From Macrobrachium rosenbergii (lineage: Eukaryota > Arthropoda > Malacostraca > Decapoda > Palaemonidae): DNA of 64,000 nt. Location of the stretch: positions 1,368,998 to 1,432,997 of the forward strand of contig NC_089756.1 of assembly GCF_040412425.1 (NCBI RefSeq), in the 5' to 3' direction. Made by a program: the position numbers and the translations under genes. Positions 15,076 to 27,310 of this stretch are shown one piece after another. How positions within the stretch are numbered: position 1 is the stretch's first letter; each line of letters opens with the position of its first letter. The notes under the pieces were generated by a model. That model was given only the letters and a program-made list of their open reading frames with translations. It was not told where the DNA came from and made no database searches.

Positions 15076-15828
15076 TACCCCTACCATGTGCCATCTGAGG
15101 GGCACTTAGTGCACTACCCACCCTCTTTAAGCTTTCTGACGGGCTGCGAAAAATTGTAAATTCATCTAACAATAATTTTCATCGTGTCTGTCAGTGGCCC
15201 AGCGACGGACACTAATGTAGCCGTTAAAACGACTTTTCACGAGGAGGTGGTAGGTCTAAGCCCGGATAAAGATAGGAGGTTGAGAACGGAGCTATTGAAT
15301 CTTGCAACAGACCTAAGATGTTGGGTGCGATCTAAATGGAGTCACAGTTATTGAATAGAGTTACTGAGGCGTTTGATAAAGTTACTATCAAACTGATAAA
15401 ATTGGAGACAGCATAGCTAAACAAAAACGTGTTTTAGTTTTATTTCGGTTAATGTAATAGGTAGAGCTACAGAATACGAAGGGGGGTTGGTTGGTATTTA
15501 CAGTAAAAAATAAATAATTTTCCATGAAATCGGCGTGTGGGTCTGTTGTTTAGTAATTATTTGTATTTTGTGGCTGTAAATACTCTATACTTTTACTTAT
15601 TGTATGCATATGTATATATGATGTGCATTAATGTATGCGTGCTAAAAATTTTAAAACCGCCATGAACCTTTTATCGCCAAGAGTGTCGTATAAACATGAT
15701 AACTATAGACGTTACGCTTCCAGTTGAACAGAGGTACGCCATCTAACAACTATGAAATGTTCTTGCAAACTCAAGCCCTCGGCTTCAGCAAACTCTCGAC
15801 CCCAATCTAAGTAGAAGAAGGAAGACCC
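15076..15828. other. 3' flank of the homeobox gene
   Basis: Moderately AT-rich sequence without repeats or frames of note. The part nearest 15828 is the likely 3' untranslated region of the homeobox gene. Confidence 0.45.
15439..15444 (-). terminator. Possible polyadenylation signal of the homeobox gene
   Basis: The minus strand reads AATAAA here, about 385 bases past the stop codon of exon 4. It is the nearest such hexamer I noticed downstream of the stop. No transcript data are available, and an AT-rich region gives chance matches, so the call is weak. Confidence 0.25.
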
Positions 15829-16283
15829 TTAATCGCTACTCATGTTGACAAAAGAGGACGTATGCTCTCTCGCCCGCATCCTGAGCTGAGCTAAACTCGT
15901 GGGCGTCAGGTTCAGGCTAGTGGGCGATAGGCTGAGGCTCGTGGGCGGCAGGGAGAGCGATGTGGGAGTGATGGGCAGAGCCGAGGGAGTGAAGGACAGG
16001 CTCGGAGTGAGACTCAGGCTGTTGCCGGGGAAAGACAGCCCAGCTGGCACGAAGGACTGATGGTGGACGGGCGGCTTCTCATCCTCCTGCTCGGCGCCCC
16101 CGAGGTCGGGAGGTCGGACGCCCAGATAATAAGGGTTGGAGAGGACGGGCGAGGGCGCCGACGGGACTGACGTCGGGGACGTCGGACTGGGGGGCGGGGG
16201 AGGAGTCGAGAGTGTCGAGGCGAAGGGGGAGGTCCATTCCATGCCCAGGCAAGGGACCGACACTCCTGGAGGAGATCCGGATC
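15829..16283 (-). CDS. Homeobox gene exon 4: Pro/Ser/Thr-rich tail with OAR motif and stop
   Basis: Acceptor ttcaacag ends at 16284. The first two exon bases complete a Gly codon begun by exon 3, and the frame runs for 150 more codons to a TAA at 15831-15829. The tail is rich in Pro, Ser, Thr and Leu and contains a degenerate repeat built on PTSLSL. Near the end is SLAQLRMRAREHTSS, a good match to the OAR motif (otp, aristaless, rax) found at the C terminus of many Paired-like homeoproteins, where it is reported to modulate transactivation. The terminal residues FVNMSSD follow. OAR plus the Q50 homeodomain confirms that the widely spaced exons belong to one gene. Confidence 0.88.
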
Positions 16284-16374
16284 CTGTTGAATGAGACAAA
16301 ATTGAGAATCATTGTTTCCTCGGCGTTCAGGTGAGATCCTGGTGTTGTTTTTCACTAAGACAAATGGAAAATAA

Positions 16375-16503
16375 TATACTTTTAAGAAACATTATTATCA
16401 TCGTTATTGTTATCATTATTTTAAGAAACATTATCATCTTTATTATTGTCATTATTTCAAGAAACATTATTATCATTAATATTGTTATCATTATTTCAAG
16501 AAA

Positions 16504-16542
<39 letters not shown>

Positions 16543-16700
16543 TACTATTATTATTATTATTTAAGGAGCAGTATCATCATTATTTTTTGAGAAACATTAT
16601 TATTATTATTATTGTTATATCATTATTTTTAAGAAACATTATCATCATTACTTTTAACAGACATCATTATCATTTTTGAGAAACATTGCCATCATTATTA
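16375..16700. repeat. Tandem repeat of aagaaacattatt units
   Basis: About seven units of roughly 35-60 bp, each beginning near aagaaacatta followed by an ATT/ATC-rich stretch. This is intronic, just upstream of exon 4 in the gene's direction. Confidence 0.8.
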
Positions 16701-16739
16701 TTGTTTCCAGTTTTTATGGAGTAACAAGAAAATATATTA

Positions 16740-17042
16740 GACACATTATTAATCTTCGTTACTTGACGAACGTTACTCAGACAAAAAAATCGACCTTCGT
16801 CGACGCAAGATAGTTAAACATCAAACAATTATATTAGTCAAATAGCAAGGATTTACACCATGCTTTAGGATAATGTACCACATAGTAATAAAAGGTCTGA
16901 GAAGCAATAATATCAAAGAAATCAATATTAATAATATCTGGAAGGACATAAAGTCGAAACCGGTCAGGACCTACATCCAGTCTCCGGATTTTTTTTACCT
17001 TTGGTGATGTGCGATAAACAAGTCACGTGTTAATGTTGTTAC
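16740..17042. other. Intron 3 unique sequence
   Basis: No gene seen. A short agtctccgg fragment near 16979 resembles the end of the element at 2093-4174. Confidence 0.4.
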
Positions 17043-17262
<220 letters not shown>

Positions 17263-17699
17263 TATATATAAATATATATATGTATGTATAAAATATTGAT
17301 TCAAACTCTCACATTTGCATACCTCAAGATGACTGAAGCTCAATAAGTGGCGATTAGACATTACAGAATGTTCAGTCAGATCGAAGATGTTGTATATGTG
17401 AGAAGATATTGTATTCTATAATAGATGCCAAAGAAGGAATAAAAAAAATCAAGTCATGGATGAGTGTGGGAACCCTACAATGCCAATGCAACAATCTTTG
17501 AAGTTTGTAGAAACATAACAAGCAACGCCTATTTATTCCTGGCAGAATTTCTTATTTTCCAAACGCCGTGAAAAAGGCAAAAAATGTCGAATGTCACGCC
17601 AACGACTGTTTCAAACACTGAGAAATCATTGAAAAGGCTGTGCAAAGAAAGGTGTGTGGTGGGAGCATGTTACGAGATCAGCTACACGTTCAAGTCTAT

Positions 17700-17895
17700 T
17701 TTTACGTCCTATTACAGTGCAAAAGGTCACAGGCTGACCCTGGTCCCGCAAAGCAGATAAGTCTAGGTTAACATCAAACTACACTGCATATGGCCGCAGG
17801 CTAACCCCCTGGTACCCACAGAGCAGATAAGTCTAGTTTAACGTCATTACTACAGTGTATAAACCACATGCTGCTGCTGGTTGCAAAGCAGATTC
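17700..17895. repeat. Three-copy tandem repeat of about 70 bp
   Basis: Three units share the order acagtg, cacaggctgac or similar, gcaaagcagataagtcta, gttaac. The first two are close copies and the third is diverged. Confidence 0.65.
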
Positions 17896-18297
17896 TATTT
17901 AGCTGTTTATCGCCAAATCCAAAATTTTTAGTAGCAAAAGTTCCTGAGTTCCTAGTTTCTTAGTTATTGTGGCACAGTAGTCCATTTGCCAAAATGGGTA
18001 ACCTTTGAATGTTCTATAGTACAAGGTTTCTTGATAGATTTGCTATCCTAAGGTGTTTTTTAGGTTTTTCAACTTGGTTGTCCTCATGACAACTTTGGGC
18101 AACTCGTGTTATGTGTAAATAATGGCTGCCATTACTAAAAAATCTAGTTTCTTCTACATCTTTGTTTCTATACATGATAATATAAATAATATGGTGTCTA
18201 TACCTATGTTTTTAAGGTCAAGGAACATGATAAACTCATTAAATATTTTGTTGCAGGTATATATTATGCCTAAATGCAATATGGGATACCATCGATG

Positions 18298-18481
18298 AGA
18301 GTATTATCGACCTGCGTTTATTATCGTCCAATCAGGCGTAACAAAATTTATATGCAAAGTATATAATAGCTGTCAAAGGAAAACAAACTTTTGAGGCCTT
18401 TATTTTATATTGTTTGATTTCGTTATATTTTGATAGGTGACGATAATACACGCCAGACGTTGAGCTGACGATAATACCCTT
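18298..18481. mobile_element. Possible nested MITE with tattatcg termini
   Basis: The left side reads gtattatcgacctgcg then tattatcgtcc; the right side, on the other strand, reads gtattatcgtcagc then tattatcgtcacc. This paired inverted motif encloses about 180 bp just upstream of the transposon gene. It may be a small insertion inside the transposon, or part of its own 5' region. Confidence 0.4.
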
Positions 18482-18499
18482 CTTTACGGTACCCAAAAA

Positions 18500-20360
18500 T
18501 GTCATCATGAAGGTGTTTGGAACTCTGTGTCAAGTGATCAGTTTGGTGAACAAACTGCTATCAAAATAGCAAAAGGTGGTATGAGAGGTATGACACTGTC
18601 ACCTGAGCTGATTACTGAATGGATCGATTCATTCCCTATCTCTGCCTACCTCTCAGATGCCATGGAAAACTTGTACATGGGCCAAGTCTGCAATGCAATA
18701 ACACCAATGAAGCACAAAGAGGAAGGCGAAAAGAGGCGAAAGCTTGATGCTGATGATCGTGAGAGAATTGCCACAGAACTAGTAAAGCATTCCCACCCAC
18801 TGAAAAGTGAGAGTGATGTCCTGTATAACATTGTCAATGGCCAAGTTCCTCCAAATGAAGTCAGTGTTGAAGATGCATTATTGATTGAAGGGAAGATGGT
18901 AGCTTCATTTCGTGATTCACTACCATCTGGATTTCATGCAAAACTTTCCAGCCCCGTTAAGACAATGGAACGGTTAAAGCATGGTATCAGAGTTGGTAAC
19001 AAGACTGTCTTTGACATGGAAGCCCTGTTCCTTCGCTTGCTTATGATAGGTCAACAGCGTCAGCTGCAATTAGAAAACTTCTTTGAGTATGAGTTGTGTG
19101 CTGTCCCTTCCTCACTCATTGATGAGTATGGCTGTTTGCGAAAGGGCACCAAAGCTGTACTTGCTAGAAGTCTTGGTGTGCTACAGCAAAGCCCAGTGCC
19201 TACAAACATCATTACAGTGGATGCACAGCAGCTGCTCTATCACATTACATGGCCTCATGGTGCTGGTGCATCTATCCTTGTTGAGAGTATTAAGCACCGT
19301 CTCTCGTTATACTCTTTTGATAGTGACAAGTATCACGATCTGTCAGCCAAAGACCATGAGAGAATGCGACGTGGTGATGAGGGTACCACCAACTACATCC
19401 TGACTATCAGTAGTCTACTCCCAAACAGGGACACTATTATGAAGAATAAACGAAACAAAAAGCAACTGTCACGAGTACTATCCTCTTTCAACATGGGAGA
19501 TAAAATAACGCTAGAAAGTCAAGAAGACTGTCTCTTTTCACACGATGAGGCTGATGTGACAATGATTGCATACTTACTGAAGGCAGCTGAGTGTCACAGG
19601 GTCGTAAGAATCCTCAGTGATGACATTGATGTCGTAGTGCTGCTGATTTACTGGGTTTGGGAGACTCAGCTACAACATACATGTAAAGTTAAGATGGAAC
19701 GTTGGAATGGCGATATTGTAGACATCAATGCAACCTGTGAGAAGCTAGGTCCCAAGTGTTTGCAGCTATTGGGAATGCATGCGCTAAGTGGTTGTGACAC
19801 TGTCTTACCCTTTTAACAAAGGAAAAGTAAGTACTCTAAATGTCTTGCAGGCAGGAAATTTCCCAGGATTATCTGAGATACTTGGAGAGATAGATGCCTC
19901 AGAAAATGACCTGTTGCAAACAGGCCAACAGTTCTTCACAGCACTATATGGCCAGCCTCCAGGTACCTCAATGAATGCAGCTCGCCACGGGATATATACA
20001 AGAACGGAAAACCAGTGTGCATTATGGCCCTGCCTCCTACAGATGCCAATCTACTGCTCCATGTACAACGGGCACATCTCCAAATGGTATTATGGAAAGC
20101 AGCTGATCAGCAAGGCCCCCCCAGCGGTGGACATCAGCAATTTCGGATGGCAGGTGAAGGATGGCGTCCCAACACCGGCATTTGCTTCTGATTCTCCAGC
20201 TCCTCCTGGCCTAATTGATATTCTTAGTTGTGATTGCAAAGCAGTGGAAAAGGTCTGCAGCTCTACGGCCTAATCCTGTCAAAAGAGCCAGTTGCCCTGC
20301 ACTATTTATTGTATATGTGGAGGCACAGATGGATGCAATAATTCATTCATAGTCACTAGT
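18500..20360 (+). pseudogene. XPG/FEN-like (PIN-fold) nuclease with C-terminal CXC domain, transposon-borne
   Basis: The main frame runs to a TAA at about 19816. It includes SHDEADVTMIAYLL and VRILSDDIDVVVLL, an acidic pattern like the metal-binding core of XPG/FEN nucleases, and ends at ALSGCDTV. The protein continues in a shifted frame (YPFNKGKVS onward, 19800-20273) for about 155 residues. Past a second stop, a Cys-rich stretch (CQKSQLPCTIYCICGG, then GC) matches a Tesmin/TSO1-like CXC pattern. The frame is also open upstream of 18527 (HHEGVWNSVSSDQFGEQ), so GTG at 18527 is not the true start. At least one frameshift and one stop have killed it. The family occurs, as I recall, as uncharacterised repeats in marine invertebrates; its function is inferred only. 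Confidence 0.6.
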
Positions 20361-20929
20361 CAAGTGAATGAAAATGACAGTGACTGTTCTGAGGATGAGT
20401 TGGACAACAGTTAGCTTGTATTTTCCCTTCACAACTAAACACATAATTTTTTCTATTATTATTAGGAGCACGTATGTGTACATGATGCAAGAACCTGTGC
20501 ATCTTGGCAGTCAAAAATACACCAAAAGCATAAGTTTAACTTGTAAGAACAGTTTGCAATAATAAATGTCTAATATCATGTATTGTTGTAAGATTTTTAT
20601 AACTTCATTGTCATATTGTCTGTGCAGATAAAACTGCACATGTTATGGCTGTTTTTGTGACATAATATTAATCCTTGACCATGAAAACATGGTTATAGAC
20701 ATCCCGTATGACGTATTATCTTGCAAATTTACAGACACTGAAAAAAATTGAATTTTATATAATGGCGACCAAGATTTGCATATTTCAGGATTTGCCCAAA
20801 GTTGTCAAGAGGACAACCCAGTTGAAATACTTCAGAAAAACCAGGATATTAGATATATACCATAATACCTTGTATTATTAAAGATTCATAGGTCCCCAGT
20901 GGAAATCACAAGAGTGGCAAATGGACTAC

Positions 20930-22190
20930 AGGAAATTTCGTGGTAAGTGCCACGCTTTGCCTTATTTCAAGGTGATTTTGAGTTAGCACAGCCTCTTGCC
21001 CTTCAGAAAAGCCCAGTGCATTAATGCCATGACAGTTCATTTGTTTCCCGTGACGAGAGACAGAGAGAGAGAGAGAGAGAGAATTATACGGACGTTCAAG
21101 AGTATCTGAAAGCCCTAGGAAGCCATCAGTCGGAGATGATCCCTCCAGCCAATCAAGAGATAGATGTGCGATTACCCTTCAGCCAATCAGGAGAAGAGAA
21201 AGGGAGGGTTTGGGGGGGGGCGGGTGTAGAAAGGGAGCAAGTCACGTGATCCCGGGGCAGAGCCGGAGTTTTGGCGGGATAATTAAACCCTTCCATAATA
21301 CAATTAGCCAAGTCGACATCAAAACCTGGCTCAACTTTCAGCCGGCATTTGATCCACCCGACATTAATTAAGCCTTGATCAACCTCTCCTATACTTAAGG
21401 ACAGTTTTATTTAGAAAGGTATAGAAAAAAGACGTATTGTTTCTTCAATTGGGATATAAAATGGTTATGTTCCGAATTCAACTCCAAATGAAACCGGGTT
21501 TTAGAATGTGAAGATTAATAATGTTTTGCCACAAGTCGACAAATGATGATCGAATCTGACAGTGCACATGCGCTAAAATCTTCGATTTTCAGTGCCATCA
21601 GATTACCGCACTACATCAGTAACTCATATAATTATTAATTCATATAATTGTTACATTATAAAGGTTAATTATATAATTATTACATTATAATAAAGGTAAA
21701 TTATACGCCAGGGCTAATCGGCCTCGTACCCCAAAACCTTGGTTTCCAGTGGCTACTAAATTAAGTGAAACTACTGCATTAGGCCTAGTTGTGAAGCCAG
21801 TGTTACATAGCAAGATAAACTTATTACAATTTCAACAAACTGCCTAACATTTATTAGTTTTATACCGATTTCTTTATCTACATTCGCTCTATATTGATTT
21901 CTCTTGCAAGAAACAAGAAGTTGAGAAACAGGAAGATAAAGTTGTATTGATTCTACGAAATTTAGGCCAACAAGCCAAGCACTGTGAGGTGGTATTAACC
22001 CGATATGTATCCACCTTTGTCAAAGTCCAGGGTAAACTCATGCTAAGTAAAGTAGACGGCCGCACGAAGATATCGTCTATCAATATAATTTGTTGACCAC
22101 ACAATACAGAAATGTGTGTATATAATACTTTGATCCCCGAGGGGCTAGTACTAAAAACGGTGTCCCAAAGAGCTTCTGCCATGTTTATTA
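20930..22190. other. Intron 3 unclassified sequence
   Basis: A (GA)n run lies at 21058-21083, and a duplicated cagccaatca motif near 21150 and 21180. No supported gene. Confidence 0.4.
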
Positions 22191-22545
22191 CTAGCACCTT
22201 GAGAGGTCTGGATACATACCGGGTTAATACCCTGGGAGGGTACATCCGACCATTCAGCTCTTGAGACAGTGAAAAGAATGAGTTGGAGTGGTTGGAGAGC
22301 AAGATAAAAAGAGATGCAGAAAATAAAGGAGATAAAGCACAAGAATCCAAAGATGGAACTGGAAGAAACCTCACAGAGGCTGCACAGAAAGATTAAGTGG
22401 GAATGGAGATAAAGTAAAATGCTAAAAAGTGGATATAGCAGCTAGGGGCCGAAGGGACGTTGCAAACACCCTATAGCAATGCCTACTGTGCACCAGATGA
22501 GGCGTGCCATCATTGCACCTCACTGTAGGCATTGTAAATACGAGT
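22191..22545 (+). repeat. SINE-like dispersed repeat (diverged copy)
   Basis: Shares gttggagtggttgga, gcagctaggggccgaaggg and caatgcctactgtgcacc with the copies near 14.7 and 58.8 kb, but the middle is rearranged. Confidence 0.6.
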
Positions 22546-22721
22546 AGTAAAAGGTGTTTTAGATATTCCATTCAATTCACATATGATAAGATTACTTTGG
22601 CCTAATGCAGACAAGCTTAGATCACTAAAGGGTTGCTCTCAAGTAGATTTTTATTTGTTAATTCAACCGTCTTCGACAAATTGTTCTTTTCTACACTTTT
22701 AGAATGTAAATAATATGTGGA

Positions 22722-22727
22722 AGTTCA

Positions 22728-22809
<82 letters not shown>

Positions 22810-22848
22810 TCATTTAGTGCAGTTTGTTAGAAAGAGGGTCTTCTGAGA

Positions 22849-22912
<64 letters not shown>

Positions 22913-22953
22913 TCATTTAATGGAGTTTGTTTGAAAGTTAGTCTTCTTCAGAG

Positions 22954-23015
<62 letters not shown>

Positions 23016-23054
23016 TCATTTAGTGCAATTTGCTAGAAAGAGGGTCTTCTGAGA

Positions 23055-23110
<56 letters not shown>

Positions 23111-23150
23111 CATTTAATGGAGTTTATTTGAAAGTTAGTCTTCTTCAGAG

Positions 23151-23247
<97 letters not shown>

Positions 23248-23248
23248 C
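22722..23248. repeat. Higher-order (ATT)n array
   Basis: Five ATT blocks are separated by spacers of about 40-45 bp that alternate between two types. Type A contains tagtgca and agagggtcttctgaga; type B contains taatggag and gttagtcttcttcagagg. The order is A-B-A-B. Confidence 0.9.
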
Positions 23249-24517
23249 ATCACTGAAGCCGCGGAACGTATTGATAAAAGCGAGCACGAACGCATTAGTT
23301 CGATGTCAGGCTCACGAAAGAAGCCGGTCAAATGACCCTTTCCCCCTCTCTCTTCCCCTCCCTAGACCTTAGACTAATCTAGCGGGGCTGGGAATTGGGG
23401 AGGGGGTGGGTCAGAGATGGTGGGGAATGGTTTGCTCTTGTATGGCATCACGGAATGCAATGTCCATATCTGGTCTCAAAAGGTAGATTTCAAAGGTCGA
23501 TCTTTTCTTTGCTCTGAGTCGAATTGTCGATTTTTAAAAAGTTTTAAATTGATTTATATGCATTTCGTTTATTTGTTATTAAGATGTCACGCTACCTGGT
23601 TCACATGAGTGTACACAAAACTGTCTGGTACATGAATATATGCACACAGGCCTACACCCTCAGCCACACTAATATAATTATATTGTCTAGATTGTCTTCT
23701 GATCTAGTCTAAGGTAGTGGTGTCCGGGATGCGTCTTGCCTCGCGTCTGGAATCTCTTATCATAGGAGCAGATGAAGATAAATGTTCTTGGGGTCTTGAT
23801 GTAAAAACGTGTTAGGGTTTTTTCTTTATGTTCCCTTTGTAAATATAAAAAAGTTCCACCTCGGTTGATTTACTGCTTTTGGGAAGTCGACTGGACTCGA
23901 GACTTAATTGCGCTAAGTCCGCACTTGGACTTAAGTTCTTGAGAGAGCTTAAAAAGGTCTAAGTTCAGTTACCACGACATGGGCGACACCTTCACACCCC
24001 GCGCACACCGTCTGCTCGTACTCTCACTTTCATTTCAACTCTGTCTCTTCAGTCTCACTCTTACTATACTGTATATTATAACTCCCTTCTCCTTCTCCTT
24101 CTCCTACTCTCTCTCTCCCTTACATGGTGTTTGTTTCTGTTGTCAACTGTGACGTCATGGTTCGAGGTGTGTGTGTGATAAAGCCTTATTCACCCCCTCT
24201 CAACGACATAGTTTTCATTTCCATTGTTTATTTCACTAGTTTTTCGTTCTTTTTGTTAATAGTTCGCTTTCTCACACCTTCTGAGCAATGGCTCCTGTTT
24301 TTTCTTGGTGTTGTATAATATGAGTACACATACAGAGAGGCACCAGCATCTAATCTTGTGACCTCTTGGCCCCTCCTAATGGGTTCGTTCACTGGCCAGA
24401 GAATAATTATCACCTCTATTGGCTTTGCCCTGTGCCCTAAAATGCTGACTTTGCTTGTTGATGACCGGCAACAGAATAACGCCCTTGTTTTAGTCCATTA
24501 GTGTTGTATCGACCCAA

Positions 24518-24518
<1 letters not shown>
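23249..24518. other. Intron 3 unique sequence
   Basis: No repeat or gene recognised. Pyrimidine-rich near 24040-24120. Confidence 0.4.

Positions 24519-24587
<69 letters not shown>
24519..24587. repeat. (CT)n microsatellite
   Basis: Pure CT run. A compound TA/TG tract follows at 24670-24790. Confidence 0.97.
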
Positions 24588-24590
<3 letters not shown>

Positions 24591-24722
24591 CCACCAGGTA
24601 CTATAAGTTCACGTGTCTCTCTGTTTTTTTTTTTTCGTGCGTAGTTAATATGAATACTCTCTCTGCAGCATATATATATATATATATGTGTGTGTGTGTA
24701 TTATATATATATATGAATATGA

Positions 24723-24794
<72 letters not shown>

Positions 24795-25068
24795 ACTTTA
24801 AGCCTTTTAGGCAGGAACAGTAAATTTTCCTAGGGATGAACGTTAAGGTTCAACGGGATTTGAAATCACGTTTCAAGCTTTTGTGAACAGTCTTCAGTTA
24901 ATTGTATCTGTGGATTGTATACCAAGAGAGAGAGAGAGAGAGAAATTGAAAGTGAATTCTTGTGGGCATTAGCTAAATATGACACTTGCCTGTTAAGATC
25001 TGATTTAGCTTTTAAATAACTGACGTGCCATTTGTTCAAATATATTTGAGTAACACCTGTTGTCTGTA

Positions 25069-25069
<1 letters not shown>

Positions 25070-25133
<64 letters not shown>
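25070..25133. repeat. (AAT)n microsatellite
   Basis: Pure AAT run. The Asn or Leu strings it encodes are artefacts. Confidence 0.97.
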
Positions 25134-26748
25134 CTGCGATTCCTCATCACCACCATCATAGATAGATACTGTATTCTAAAACTTATGCGCCCTTATGATT
25201 CATATAGTCAAACCAAAATATCAAGGCGGATGACAGGAGGTCTCATCAGAATGCTTCGTATTTGAATCAAAAAGTTGAGGACATTTTCCCTTGTAGACAA
25301 AGGGAAAAAACTCATCAGCTTATAGTAAAGCCGGATGAAGTTCTGTATTGGATGGTGCGAGACCAATCCCTCCACCCAGACTTTCTTTTCTTTCTTTTTT
25401 CTTTGTCCTTCTTATTAAAATGGTTTACATCTGACTTTAGATGCATTGAAAGTTGGTTCTCCGAATTCTTCTTCCGTATCACTCCCTTCCTTGCTGATAC
25501 TTTCCATAGTCCTTGTGGGAATATTGGTAGTTTCACATGTCCAATCGTAAACTCTTGTCACATCGGTCAAGGGACCATTGTTTATCTTTTCTCTCGCAAA
25601 GTAATTGTGAGCGTGGTCGTCGTATGCGACTGACCTGGCAGAAGCAGGGAGAACACGACTCAGTTCTTTCCGCTTTTTCCACGGCCGAAGCAGGAGGAGG
25701 AAGAACGCGTTTGGGCGTACTGTACTTTCTCTACAGGGTGAGTCGAGTGAATGACAGTGTGTATTATTATGCAAAACGCTGTTATATATAGACGAAGATG
25801 ATAGACCAAACTATTTTAATGGCTTTATAATGACGCGAGTTAAATCCTAATCATACAAGGTGGAATTTCAATCCTTTAAAGACGTGACCCCAATACCCGA
25901 GAAAATATTTCAGTAAGATCAACTTGGCCAATATAATGGGGAGTTTGATTTCTGTCTTATTCTGGGATAGGCAGTGCAATTAAAAGATTATAAAATCTCT
26001 ACATCTGTATAGCCTACAGTGCTTGTAAAGGGTCAACCATTGGCTACCTTTCCTTTGTGTTTCTTTGATAGGCTGTAGCGTTTTAAATGTTTGTGTGTGC
26101 GCATATTATTTGTATATATATATGTATATATATACATATATATACGTATACATATATATATTTATACATATATATATACACACAGATAATATGCACACAC
26201 ACACACACGCGCGCGCGCGCAAAGGTTAGGCTACCCGATGTCGCATGTACTGTACAGTAGGAGAACTGAAAACCAAGAAAATGCAGGATGAACACGGAGG
26301 AGCGGAGCGAAGCTGAGCGGACACTCCATCTGCATCTGAGTGCTTGATCCGCCTTTACCGCTGAGGTTTTATGTTTAAGTACGGCGGAAGTTTCTTTATG
26401 GGTAAAATGACCAAAATGTTCTCAACTACGAACGATATAGTCCGGGAGAAACCTCCTGTCACTCGCCTTGGCATTTTGGTTTGACTAGGACACTATCACA
26501 AACTTCGGGAAATCTTCACGTTCTTGCAAAACAGACATTTTCCCTCAAATCTGCAATTTTTCCTCACCTTTACCACCTGATGCAGTGTCATTGTATGTGT
26601 ACGGCCAGTATTCGGCTTTCCATTTTGCATGTCCATTCTTTCGTGCATATTTTTAGTTATCAAATAGCGAAGAGAGAGAGAGGCTTTTTATCCAACGACT
26701 CAGTACCTGATTATCATACATCTTATGCTTCCATTTCAGTTAAGTGCC

Positions 26749-26787
<39 letters not shown>

Positions 26788-26940
26788 AAACATGCTTCAA
26801 AGTGAGTCTTTGCAAGAGAAAATGGAAAGAAAGTAATGATATACAAATAAAATTTATGGAATAAAAATATTATTTACATAAAAACAAAAGAAAAGAGTAA
26901 GAAAATTATATATATGTGTTTCAAAATTTCCAAGCTAAAC
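25134..26940. other. Intron 3 sequence without recognised genes
   Basis: Contains TA/CA/CG dinucleotide runs at 26110-26220 and (GA)n at 26751-26781. Open frames at 25262-25790 overlap on both strands and have no recognisable domain. Confidence 0.4.
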
Positions 26941-26959
26941 AAAAGTGAGAAAAAAAGTT

Positions 26960-27310
26960 TTAAAAAATAATTTTTTTAATACACTTTCATTAAAATGGAC
27001 TAAAAAGTAAAAAAAAAAATATATTTTTAAATACGCTTTTATTAAAATGGACTAAAAAGTAAAATGATAATTTTTTGAGGCACACCAGGATTTTCTTACA
27101 ATTAATCTTGACTATAAAAATAAAAATAATAGCGCGGTCGCCAAACATGGAAGGAAATGCTACAAGTTTTTTTTCTTGTAGCATTTCCTTCCATGTTTGG
27201 CGACCACGCTTTTATTTTTATTATAGTCATGATTGATTGTAAGAAAATCCTGATATCTCAAAAATTATTTTTTCCTTTTAATAAAGTGTATTTAAATTTT
27301 TTTATTTATA
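26960..27310. mobile_element. Long foldback hairpin (MITE-like)
   Basis: Two arms of about 140 bp meet at an eight-T spacer near 27168-27176. The inner part is nearly perfect: ggtcgccaaacatggaagg and aaatgctacaag on the left, with the exact reverse on the right. Outer parts (ggattttcttacaatt and complement) also match with more changes. The left outer arm is partly duplicated (ttaaaatggactaaaaagta twice). Confidence 0.8.

Larger units (their letters stand above)
17977..20929 (+). mobile_element. TIR-bounded DNA transposon carrying a nuclease/CXC gene
   Basis: Imperfect terminal inverted repeats of about 126-160 bp bound the element. The left starts gtagtccatttgcca and the right end, read on the other strand, starts identically. 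Further in, both carry ggttgtcctc and gacaactttgggcaa. Inside is one broken plus-strand gene for an XPG/FEN-like nuclease protein. Academ DNA transposons are known to encode an XPG nuclease, so a relation is possible, but I cannot place the superfamily. No clear target duplication is visible. Confidence 0.7.

Noticed and set aside
15880..16283. Exon 4 as a separate gene on its own ATG near 16299
   Set aside because: The acceptor at 16284 and the phase match exon 3 exactly, and the OAR motif needs an upstream homeodomain. The ATG lies in the intron.
22722..23331. Asn-, Ile- or Leu-rich frames across ATT/AAT repeats, also near 25070 and 63530
   Set aside because: Pure trinucleotide repeat artefacts with no flanking domain.
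25262..25791. Frames on both strands in intron 3
   Set aside because: No similarity to any family I know, opposite frames are equally long, and codon use looks random.
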